DNA of 11,439 bases from positions 1 through 11,439 of the forward strand of contig CABSNK010000033.1 of NCBI GenBank assembly GCA_902479075.1, written 5' to 3'. The first letter of the stretch is position 1; each line of letters starts with the position of its first letter. Positions 5,330-11,429 of this stretch are shown piece after piece. The translations under genes and the position numbers were made by a program. Origin of the DNA: an uncultured Collinsella sp. (GTDB lineage Bacteria > Actinomycetota > Coriobacteriia > Coriobacteriales > Coriobacteriaceae). Below the pieces are notes generated by a model that searched no databases, had not been told where the DNA came from, and saw nothing but the letters and a program-made list of their open reading frames with translations.

Positions 5330-5340
5330 CTATCATTTAA

Positions 5341-5427
5341 TGGTGCGGGCGAAAGGACTTGAACCTTCATGGGGTTGCCCCCATACGGACCTGAACCGTA
5401 CGCGTCTGCCAATTCCGCCACGCCCGC
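5341..5427 (-). tRNA. tRNA-Leu (anticodon CAG)
   Basis: The minus strand folds as a complete class II tRNA of 87 bases with encoded CCA. The acceptor stem is GCGGGCG/CGCCCGC with discriminator A. The anticodon stem TACGG/CCGTA encloses TTCAGGT, giving anticodon CAG (reads CUG). A long variable arm (TGGGGGCAACCCCA) and the T-arm GGTTCAAGTCC follow. A promoter lies just upstream and a terminator just downstream. The last 18 bases are repeated at 5152-5169. Confidence 0.97.
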
Positions 5428-5438
5428 GTGCAGGAATT

Positions 5439-5467
5439 AGAATAACGGAGCGCCACCGCGAACGCAA
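5439..5467 (-). promoter_or_regulatory. Promoter of tRNA-Leu
   Basis: On the minus strand TTGCGT (5462-5467) and TATTCT (5439-5444) are separated by exactly 17 bases, with transcription starting a few bases before the tRNA. The -35 begins only three bases after the tatD stop codon, so the two genes are packed tightly and read-through from tatD is possible. Confidence 0.75.
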
Positions 5468-5470
5468 GAA

Positions 5471-6388
5471 CTATTTTTGAAAAAGTTTGCAGGCATTTTC
5501 CCAAGCTGCTCGCGCGATTGCCTCGGCATCCTCCCCCGTGCGATCGACACGGTCGTTAACCAGCGCATTTGCCGTAATGGAAATCATTGCGGGCTCGCAC
5601 TCAAGACCGCGGATCGGCTCCGGCGCCATGTACGGGCAGTCCGTCTCAAACAAAATACGGTCAAGCGGGGTTGCCGCGAATGCCTCGCGCACGTCATCGT
5701 TGCGCTTAAAGGTGGCCGCGCCTCCATAGGCGACATAACAGCCCAAGCCCACAAAGCGCTCCATCGTGGCGCGGTCCTCGCCAAAGCAGTGCAGCACACA
5801 ACCGGCCTGAGGCACACCGACCTCACGAAGCACGTTGTAGGCGTCCGTGTGCGAAGTGCGCTCTTGGTCGGTGTCCTCGTGGCGCAGATGCAGCTCCACC
5901 GGCACGTTGCGACGCACAGCAAGTTCAAGCTGACGTGCCATGCAGTCAATCTGCACGTCATGAGGCGCCGGCGCGACATCGTCGTCATAGTCCATGTGGT
6001 AGTCCAGACCAATTTCGCCGATGCCAGCACACAGCGGATCGTCGAGCGCAGCCACGACCTGGGCATGAATATCATCGGTATAGTCCGGTGCTCCATACGG
6101 ATGCACGCCGGCAAGATACTTGATCTGTGGAATATCCTGCATCGGCAAAATCTCGTGCGTCAGCCAGTCGCTATAGTCCGTCACGCTTCGTTTGTCGGCA
6201 ATGGGATCGAAGACCGTCACCAACAGATCAATGCCTGCGGCTTTAGCGCGCACGAGCGTCTCGGGCACTTCTTTGCCCCAAAATGAGAGCAGATGCGCGT
6301 GGGTATCGGCGAGTGGTGCCAGCGGCTCCGGACAGACGACCGTTTTCTTTTTCTTGGTAAACGTCACGTGTTCGGCATTAAGCGTCAT
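5471..6388 (-). CDS. tatD: TatD-family metal-dependent hydrolase / DNase
   Basis: A TIM-barrel amidohydrolase-type protein of the TatD/YcfH family, metal-dependent 3'-5' exonucleases and phosphoesterases acting in the cytoplasm. The metal ligands are visible: D-T-H30-A-H32, E125 in GEIGLDYH, H167 in VELHLRHED, H200 in CVLHCFG and D250 in FETDCPYMAP. The 305 residues are somewhat longer than the usual 255-265, mainly from a 24-residue N-terminal tail with a KKKK run and extra residues after D131. The start at 6388 has AGGAG seven bases upstream and overlaps the end of rsmA by 11 bases in another frame, so the two are probably translationally coupled. A longer frame exists but runs into rsmA. 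The neighbours metG and rsmA are its classic genomic partners. The exact subgroup (TatD, YcfH or YjjV) is uncertain. Confidence 0.93.
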   Translation of the reverse strand: MTLNAEHVTFTKKKKTVVCPEPLAPLADTHAHLLSFWGKEVPETLVRAKAAGIDLLVTVFDPIADKRSVTDYSDWLTHEILPMQDIPQIKYLAGVHPYGAPDYTDDIHAQVVAALDDPLCAGIGEIGLDYHMDYDDDVAPAPHDVQIDCMARQLELAVRRNVPVELHLRHEDTDQERTSHTDAYNVLREVGVPQAGCVLHCFGEDRATMERFVGLGCYVAYGGAATFKRNDDVREAFAATPLDRILFETDCPYMAPEPIRGLECEPAMISITANALVNDRVDRTGEDAEAIARAAWENACKLFQK

Positions 6389-7238
6389 GGGATAGCTCCT
6401 GGGCCAGACGGACAAAGTCCGCAACGTCAAGCGCCTCGGCACGCGACGTGGGCGCGATGCCGCAAGTCTCAAAGGCAGCATCGAGCACGTCCTTGGCAAA
6501 GCCGTTGGCGCTCATGGAGTTGCAAATGGTCTTGCGGCGCTGGGCAAATGCGGCGTCAATCACGCGAGCCACAAAGTCGCGGTCAAGCCCCTCGGGCAGT
6601 GCACCATCAACACGGTCGATACGCACGACGGCGGAGTCCACATGCGGTGCCGGCATAAAGCAGCGCGGCGGCACCTCAAAGCGACCCGTCACCTGCGTAT
6701 ACAGGCCCAGCTTGGCCGTATAGCCGCCATAGGTTTTGTTGCCAGGAACTGCAGCAATGCGATCGGCAACTTCCTTTTGCACCATGACCACGGCACGCTT
6801 GAGCGCGGGCATCGTCTGGAAAAACTGCAGGATGATCGTCGCCGCCACGTTATAGGGCAGGTTCGCGACAAATACCGTCGGCTCACCGCCCGCAACCTGC
6901 TCAATCTGCTCCGGCGTCACCCTGAGCGCGTCGCCCATGATAAAACGGAAGTTGGCGTAGTCAGCGGCATGGGCATCGAGCACCGGCTCGAGCTCGGGGT
7001 CGGCCTCGATCGACGTGACGCACGCCGCCTCCTGCAGCAGCGCAAGCGTGAGCGTACCAACGCCCGGACCGACCTCGAGCACGCGCTCATCGCCCGCAAG
7101 CTCGGAAAGCTCGCAGATGCGCTCAATTACATGGTTGTCGATCAGGAAGTTCTGGCCCAGGCGATGCTTGGTCGCAAGGCCAAACTCCTCCAGCAGCTCC
7201 CTTGTTGCCGTGGGGTTTGCCAAAGGCGAAGTTGTCAT
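6378..7238 (-). CDS. rsmA: 16S rRNA dimethyladenosine transferase (A1518/A1519)
   Basis: Also called KsgA. It uses S-adenosylmethionine to dimethylate two adjacent adenosines in the terminal helix 45 of 16S rRNA, a late step and checkpoint in 30S assembly; loss gives kasugamycin resistance. The 286 residues fit the family. The conserved GQNFL is at 28-32, the SAM-binding motif I EVGPGVGTLT at 55-64, the acidic motif II in SIEAD at 76-80, GD at 102-103, and the catalytic motif IV NLPYN at 126-130. The start ATG at 7238 is preceded by AAGGAGG six bases upstream. It overlaps tatD by 11 bases. Upstream lies the metG terminator with only about 30 bases in between and no clear promoter, so expression may depend on leaky termination. 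Confidence 0.97.
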   Translation of the reverse strand: MTTSPLANPTATRELLEEFGLATKHRLGQNFLIDNHVIERICELSELAGDERVLEVGPGVGTLTLALLQEAACVTSIEADPELEPVLDAHAADYANFRFIMGDALRVTPEQIEQVAGGEPTVFVANLPYNVAATIILQFFQTMPALKRAVVMVQKEVADRIAAVPGNKTYGGYTAKLGLYTQVTGRFEVPPRCFMPAPHVDSAVVRIDRVDGALPEGLDRDFVARVIDAAFAQRRKTICNSMSANGFAKDVLDAAFETCGIAPTSRAEALDVADFVRLAQELSHDA

Positions 7239-7270
7239 AGTTGCCTCCTTAGCATGGTGGCGGCGTCTTG

Positions 7271-7306
7271 AAACAAAAGGGCATGGACCGTTGCGGCCAT
7301 GCCCTT
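7271..7306 (-). terminator. Intrinsic terminator after metG
   Basis: AAGGGCATGG (7277-7286) pairs perfectly with 7297-7306, and the loop holds an inner CCG/CGG pair. On the minus strand TTTTGTTTC follows. It lies 39 bases after the metG stop and 33 bases before the rsmA start. Confidence 0.9.
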
Positions 7307-7345
7307 ACATCTAAACAGCAAATTGCCGATATGGCGCGCGGCGGC

Positions 7346-8947
7346 TTAGCCCAGACGCGGGAACAGCGGCTCGCCCTTCTCGACGGGCTGACCACCGGCA
7401 AGCAGGCCCCAAGCGCAAATGCCCTTGAGGTCGTCGCTCGCGGCCTCGTCCTCGCACGACAGGCGGCGCAGGGCCTCGGCAGAAGTCTGGGGCATGAGCG
7501 GCATCAGCAGGTGAGCGGCAATGCGGATAGCCTCGAGCAGGTTGTAGATCACAAATGCCAGCTCGTCAGCCTTGGTCTCGTCCTTGGCAAGCGCCCAGGG
7601 CTCGGAGTCCTCGATGTAGTGGTTGGCGGCATGGATGAGCTCCATGACCTCGTCCTTAGCTCCACCGTAATCGAGCACGTCCATCTTGGCCATGTAGCGC
7701 TCGACCAGGCCATCGGCGATCTTTGCCAGCGGGTTTTCGAACGCATCGAACGACGCGGGCTTGGCGGGCGCGCAACCGTCAAAGTACTTGCCGCTCATGT
7801 TGAGCGAACGCGAGATAAGGTTGCCCCAGCTGTTGGCCAGGTCGGCGTTGTAGACCTGCTCCATGCGATCGAAGCTGATGGCACCGTCGGTGCCGGGGAC
7901 GACGTCGGTCATGAAGTAATAGCGATAGCCCTCGACGCCCAGCATGTCGATAACGTCCTGCGGAGCGATGGCGTTGCCGCGGCTCTTGGACATCTTTTCG
8001 GCCTTGCCGGTCTCGGCATTGCGCACGGTCAGGAAGCCGTGGGCAAAGACGTGCTCGGGCAGGGCCTCACCGATGGCCATGAGCATGGCGGGCCAAATGA
8101 CGCAGTGGAAGCGGATGATGTCCTTACCCACGATGTGGAACTGCGCGGGCCAACGATAGGCCAGCTCGGCACGCGCCTCGTCGGTGTCGACGCCGTAGCC
8201 GACGGCCGTCATATAGTTGAGCAGCGCATCGAACCACACGTAGGTCACGTGGCCCTCGTCAAACGGGACCTGAATGCCCCAGTCAAAGCTCGTGCGGCTC
8301 ACGGAAAGGTCGTTAAGGCCGCCCTCGACAAAGCTGCGCACCTCGTTCATGCGGAACGCAGGCTCGACAAAGTCGGGGTGCTCGTCGTAAAGCTTGAGCA
8401 GCTTGTCCTGGAAGGCGGAAAGCTTAAAGAAGTAGGACTCCTCCTGCACGCGCTCAAGCGGACGGTGGCAGTCGGGGCACAGGTGCTGGCCGACGCTGCC
8501 GTACTCCTCGTCGCCCTTCTGGACCTGCGTATCGGTGAAGTAGGTCTCGTCAGGCACGCAATACCAGCCGTCGTAGCTGCCCTTATACAGGTAACCGGAC
8601 TCCTTCATGCGCTCCCACAGGTACTGCACGGCATGATGCTGGCGCGGCTCGGTGGTGCGAATGAAGTCATCGTTGGAAATCTCGAGCTTGCTCCAAAGCT
8701 CCTTGAAGTGCGGAGCCTGGCTGTCGGTCCACTCCTGCGGCGTCATGCCATGCTTGGCTGCGGCCTCGGCGACCTTCTCGCCGTGCTCGTCCATGCCGGT
8801 CAGGAACTTAACGTTGTAGCCAGCGGAGCGGCGATAGCGAGCCTGAACGTCGGCGATGATGGTGGAATAAGCCGTGCCCAGGTGCGGATCGGCGTTGACG
8901 TAGTAGATGGGCGTCGTGATAAAGAACGAAGGCTTGCTTTGATCCAT
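7346..8947 (-). CDS. metG: Methionyl-tRNA synthetase
   Basis: A class I synthetase that charges both initiator and elongator tRNA-Met. The 533 residues correspond to the short bacterial form without a C-terminal dimerisation (EMAP/Trbp111-like) domain. The HIGH-type motif is PHLG (21-24), within TPIYYVNADPHLGTAY. The KMSKS motif is exact at 318-322. The connective domain has Cys130-Val-Pro-Asp133 and Cys157-Pro-Asp-Cys160, so one of the four zinc-knuckle cysteines is replaced by aspartate. The start at 8947 has GGAGGA eight bases upstream. It follows rsmI by 69 bases and ends at a strong terminator; tatD and rsmA come next. Confidence 0.97.
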   Translation of the reverse strand: MDQSKPSFFITTPIYYVNADPHLGTAYSTIIADVQARYRRSAGYNVKFLTGMDEHGEKVAEAAAKHGMTPQEWTDSQAPHFKELWSKLEISNDDFIRTTEPRQHHAVQYLWERMKESGYLYKGSYDGWYCVPDETYFTDTQVQKGDEEYGSVGQHLCPDCHRPLERVQEESYFFKLSAFQDKLLKLYDEHPDFVEPAFRMNEVRSFVEGGLNDLSVSRTSFDWGIQVPFDEGHVTYVWFDALLNYMTAVGYGVDTDEARAELAYRWPAQFHIVGKDIIRFHCVIWPAMLMAIGEALPEHVFAHGFLTVRNAETGKAEKMSKSRGNAIAPQDVIDMLGVEGYRYYFMTDVVPGTDGAISFDRMEQVYNADLANSWGNLISRSLNMSGKYFDGCAPAKPASFDAFENPLAKIADGLVERYMAKMDVLDYGGAKDEVMELIHAANHYIEDSEPWALAKDETKADELAFVIYNLLEAIRIAAHLLMPLMPQTSAEALRRLSCEDEAASDDLKGICAWGLLAGGQPVEKGEPLFPRLG

Positions 8948-8986
8948 GGGGTTTGTCCTCCAGAAAAACGTTGCATACAGGGGATG

Positions 8987-8992
8987 ATTCTA
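8987..8992 (-). promoter_or_regulatory. Possible -10 of metG
   Basis: TAGAAT on the minus strand lies about 40 bases upstream of the metG start, in the gap after rsmI. The -35 (TGGAGG, 17 bases upstream) is weak. metG may thus have its own promoter besides read-through from rsmI. Confidence 0.3.
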
Positions 8993-9016
8993 GCGCAAGG
9001 GCTGGATATCCTCCAT

Positions 9017-9895
9017 CTATTGCATATCGAGCACCATGGCATAGACATCGCGCTTGCGGCGCGAATACTTCTGAGACAGGCGCTTGGCCACCGCAGAGGC
9101 GGGCTCCCCCTCCTCGAGCGCGGCGCGGATATCCTCGCGCAGGGCCTCGTCGGGATCCGCTGCCGCGGCGCCAACCGGTACGATACCGGCCTCCTCGTCC
9201 TCGCTCGGCGGCGCGATGACCAGCGCAATCTCGCCCTTTACCTCGCCGCGAGCACGCAGCTCCTCGGCGAGCTGGGCAGCAGGCCCGCGCAAGACCTCCT
9301 CGTGCAGCTTGGTGAGTTCGCGGCAGACGGCAACCTCACGCTGGGGAAAGACCTCCGCCACGGCCTCGAGCGTCGCCACGATGCGGTGTGGAGACTCGTA
9401 GAAGATGAGCGCGCCGGGCACTACGGCAAGGCGCTGCAAACGGCGCACGCGGTCGCCGTGCTTTCGGCCCAAAAAGCCCTCGAAGAAAAAATGCTCGCAG
9501 GGAATGCCGGACGAAACGAGCGCCGTGACGCAAGCAGAGGGCCCGGGGATAACTTCGACGGTCACATCGGCCTCACGCGCTGCCTCGACCAGCGCCTGGC
9601 CGGGGTCGGACACACTCGGCATGCCGGCGTCCGAGGCAAAGGCGAGGGTCTCCCCCGCCAGCAGGCGGTCGACCAGGCCGGCGGCGCGACTGGCGATCAC
9701 ATTCTCGTCGCAACGGACAAGCGGCTTGGAAATGCCCAGATGCATCAGCAGCTTTGACGTCACACGCGTGTCTTCGCAGCAAATGGCATCGGCGGCGGCA
9801 AAGGCCTCGCCAACGCGCGGGGACAGGTCGCCCAGGTTGCCGATGGGCGTGCCGACCACATAGAGTTTGCCCGTATGGGCGCTGTTTTGCGTCAT
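9017..9895 (-). CDS. rsmI: 16S rRNA (cytidine-1402-2'-O)-methyltransferase
   Basis: A tetrapyrrole-methylase-fold enzyme that 2'-O-methylates C1402 in the decoding centre of 16S rRNA, working with RsmH, which modifies the base. The 292 residues fit the family. Signature blocks are VGTPIGNLGD (14-23), EDTR (41-44), SDAGMPSVSDPG (88-99), PGPSA (117-121), YESPHR (166-171) and CRELTK (191-196). A C-terminal basic segment (KYSRRKRDVY) ends the protein after a linker rich in E, A and D. The start at 9895 lies six bases after the GH5 stop with only a weak AGG upstream, so translation is probably coupled to the GH5 gene. metG follows 69 bases downstream. Confidence 0.97.
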   Translation of the reverse strand: MTQNSAHTGKLYVVGTPIGNLGDLSPRVGEAFAAADAICCEDTRVTSKLLMHLGISKPLVRCDENVIASRAAGLVDRLLAGETLAFASDAGMPSVSDPGQALVEAAREADVTVEVIPGPSACVTALVSSGIPCEHFFFEGFLGRKHGDRVRRLQRLAVVPGALIFYESPHRIVATLEAVAEVFPQREVAVCRELTKLHEEVLRGPAAQLAEELRARGEVKGEIALVIAPPSEDEEAGIVPVGAAAADPDEALREDIRAALEEGEPASAVAKRLSQKYSRRKRDVYAMVLDMQ

Positions 9896-9901
9896 ATCAA
9901 C

Positions 9902-10963
9902 CTATTCAATCATGCCGCGCTCGAGCGTACCGAGTGCCGCGCGGGCGTCCCATGCTGCAATGCGCTTCTCGGTCTTCCACGTTTGGAAGAACCAACCGGC
10001 AGCCGGCGCAAACGAAGCCAGCTGGTTGGCGATAAACACGCGCTCGTAGGCATTGCGGCCCTCGGGCGTAACCGACGAGTTGGCAAAGATCGCCGCGCCC
10101 GACCATTCGCCCACCAGCACGGGGAACCCTGTCGAGATCGCTTCTTTAAGCTCGCGCTTGTTACGCGAAATCGCCGTCGTCAGCCCGCGGGGGCTCGTGA
10201 TGTCGAGCGCGTACTCGTCGCGGTAATGGTACAGGTGAAGGTCCATGTAGACGTTCTTGTACTTGGCGCCGCGCATAAAATGCTTCCACTCGTTGGGATG
10301 CCCCGACGACGAGAAGACGACGATCTTATCCTCGGGCATATACGAACGGACGAGCTCGTAGGCGTCGCGATAGAAATTGCGCAAGTAGTGGGCCGGAATT
10401 CCATCCGTCATGGTAAAGAGGCTCTTGCGGACGCTCATCTGCGGCGTGTCCAGCAGCTCAATGCCCAGCAGGCTCTCGGCCTCGCCGTAGCGATCGGCCA
10501 AGCGCTCGAGCACGTCGAGTGCGACATGACGGCCGTTGGTGGACGAATGCCACTCGGCAACAGTCTCCGGCGTGGTGGGCGAATCGTTGGAATCGCCCTG
10601 GCCACCGGGCACCGTCGCCAGATCGAGCAGCACGCGGATGTCGTACTTGGCAGCCCACTCAATTGCACGGTCGATGTAGTCGACAACCGAGATGTAGGAC
10701 GCATCGGCCTCCTGCGAACCAAAGGCATACCAGGGCACCGGCAGACGCACGGCATTGAGACCGATCTGCGCCATGCGGCGAAAATCGTCCTCACTCACAA
10801 ACGTCTCGTAATGACGGCGCATGCGCTCGTTATAGGCGGCGGTGCCCATGGCCTCCTGCAGCTCGGCCGCGTTGGATGCACCGGTCGCCGCGTATAGCGA
10901 CGGGGTCACCCAAGGCTCGGGAATAAACCAGCCAGAGAGATTAACGCCGAGTATCCTCTCCAT
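9902..10963 (-). CDS. GH5 exo-beta-1,3-glucanase-like protein lacking the acid/base glutamate
   Basis: A 353-residue protein clearly related to the exo-beta-1,3-glucanase branch of glycoside hydrolase family 5. The start reads GVNLSGWFIPEPWVTPSLY (6-24), and RLPVPWYAF (73-81), HLYHY (243-247), VGEWSGA (284-290) and FFQTWKTE (325-332) match that branch. The nucleophile E286 in VGEWS is kept. Where the family has the acid/base in GIELLNEP, this protein has GIELLDTP (167-174), so T173 replaces the glutamate. The conserved histidine of the DLHGAPG block is also changed (LDLATVPG, 114-120). There is no signal peptide. Retaining hydrolysis therefore looks impaired; it may be a sugar-binding pseudoenzyme or use another mechanism. 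The start at 10963 has AAGGGGG six bases upstream; the longer frame runs through the tRNA repeat. It heads the operon with rsmI and metG. Confidence 0.88.
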   Translation of the reverse strand: MERILGVNLSGWFIPEPWVTPSLYAATGASNAAELQEAMGTAAYNERMRRHYETFVSEDDFRRMAQIGLNAVRLPVPWYAFGSQEADASYISVVDYIDRAIEWAAKYDIRVLLDLATVPGGQGDSNDSPTTPETVAEWHSSTNGRHVALDVLERLADRYGEAESLLGIELLDTPQMSVRKSLFTMTDGIPAHYLRNFYRDAYELVRSYMPEDKIVVFSSSGHPNEWKHFMRGAKYKNVYMDLHLYHYRDEYALDITSPRGLTTAISRNKRELKEAISTGFPVLVGEWSGAAIFANSSVTPEGRNAYERVFIANQLASFAPAAGWFFQTWKTEKRIAAWDARAALGTLERGMIE

Positions 10964-11028
10964 CACTGCCCCCTTCGGATCGTGCAGGCCAAACCTGCAT
11001 CGTATTGCATAGGCAAAGTATCGTTTTG

Positions 11029-11034
11029 AGTATA
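11029..11034 (-). promoter_or_regulatory. Probable -10 of the GH5-rsmI-metG operon
   Basis: TATACT on the minus strand would start transcription near 11022, giving a leader of about 60 bases that contains a small hairpin (GCAGG/CCTGC, about 10984-10998). A -35 is hard to see; the place where it should be is occupied by the palindrome at 11048-11068, which suggests an activator- or repressor-controlled promoter. Confidence 0.45.
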
Positions 11035-11047
11035 CCCGCGCGTGCGG

Positions 11048-11068
11048 ACAGACGACCGAACGGTCTGT
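11048..11068. promoter_or_regulatory. Palindromic operator, TetR-like, at the GH5 promoter
   Basis: The core GACCG-AA-CGGTC (11054-11065, plus strand) is a perfect inverted repeat about the central two bases, and an outer ACAGAC/GTCTGT pair (11048-11053 with 11063-11068) adds an offset second symmetry. The shape resembles operators of TetR-family repressors. It overlaps the expected -35 of the GH5 promoter. No regulator gene is in the window, so the identity of the binding protein is inferred. Confidence 0.45.
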
Positions 11069-11142
11069 AAAGTGGCGCAAAAGCGGGAGGAATGTCTGGG
11101 GCGGGCACGCTGAGATGCGCACGCACGTCGGAAGTAAGCGCC
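11069..11142. other. Intergenic stretch, nothing recognised
   Basis: I see no gene, promoter or repeat here. A minus-strand frame of 80 codons crosses this stretch and overlaps the GH5 start, but it has no ribosome binding site of note and no familiar motif. Confidence 0.4.
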
Positions 11143-11188
11143 GGAAAGCGCATCCCGCCTTCTCGTTCAATAACGGGATGCATTTTCC
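11143..11188. repeat. Imperfect inverted repeat between the tRNA-Ser unit and the GH5 promoter
   Basis: GGAAA (11143-11147) and GCATCCCG (11150-11157) pair with CGGGATGC (11174-11181) and TTTCC (11184-11188). A 2x2 internal mismatch and a 16-base loop interrupt the stem. It is not followed by a T run, so it is not a standard terminator. It directly abuts the distal tRNA-Ser repeat and could be a half-lost hairpin module or an operator. Confidence 0.5.
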
Positions 11189-11200
11189 GCGGGTCCAGAT

Positions 11201-11229
11201 AAAAGAAAAGGACCCCTTTGCAGAGGTCC
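11201..11229 (-). terminator. Distal copy of the tRNA-Ser terminator
   Basis: On the minus strand GGACCTCT-GCAA-AGGGGTCC (11210-11229) is followed by TTTTCTTTTAT. It is identical to the proximal copy and protects the GH5 promoter region from tRNA read-through. Confidence 0.75.
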
Positions 11230-11386
11230 TAGTCAATTCAAGGTGGCGGGGAAGGGAATCGCGTCCGCGCGCTGCGCGGACGGACCGCTGCGGCGCCTGC
11301 GCGCCTTGCGAGCTACGCTGGAAAACGCTTGCGCGTTTCCTCAGCTCCGCGCCCTCACGGGGTTCGATTCCGTGCATGGTCCACAT

Positions 11387-11415
11387 AAAAGAAAAGGACC
11401 CCTTTGCAGAGGTCC
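11387..11415 (-). terminator. Intrinsic terminator of tRNA-Ser
   Basis: An 8-bp stem with a GCAA loop (11396-11415), one U-G wobble in the minus-strand RNA, and a TTTTCTTTTAT tail. It begins 14 bases after the CCA of the tRNA at the window edge. Confidence 0.87.
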
Positions 11416-11429
11416 TAGTCAATTCAAGG

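Larger units (their letters stand above)
5106..5358 (-). repeat. tRNA-Leu-associated repeat unit with duplicated tRNA tail, terminator and hairpin core
   Basis: Two direct copies of 64 bp (5106-5169 and 5295-5358) differ at one base (CTTTC against CTATC) and lie 189 bp apart. Each runs from GGCCCA through an A-rich stretch and terminator hairpin to the reverse complement of the last 18 bases of tRNA-Leu, where the distal tail (5152-5169) breaks off inside the T-arm. The 125-bp spacer has three hairpins: 5178-5192 (6 bp), 5198-5218 (CCGGC/GCCGG) and 5238-5254 (7 bp, TCC loop), closely matching those near tRNA-Arg. At its right end it carries GGTTCAAGTCC (5276-5286), an inverted copy of this tRNA's own T-arm, followed after 11 bases by CCA (5298-5300). 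Confidence 0.88.

Noticed and set aside
5065..5421. Minus-strand frame starting MAELADAYGSGPYGG
   Set aside because: This is a translation of tRNA-Leu and its duplicated tail, a well-known kind of false protein prediction.
7268..9757. 829-codon open frame on the plus strand opposite metG and rsmI
   Set aside because: It is the antisense shadow of two clearly identified enzymes; high GC and codon bias keep stops out of this frame. The translation has no recognisable domain.
10941..11183. 80-codon minus-strand frame upstream of GH5
   Set aside because: It overlaps the GH5 start, covers the operator and promoter, and shows no motif or convincing ribosome binding site.
10964..11422. N-terminal extension of the GH5 frame
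   Set aside because: It runs through the tRNA-Ser terminators and repeats; the family N-terminus and a ribosome binding site support the start at 10963.
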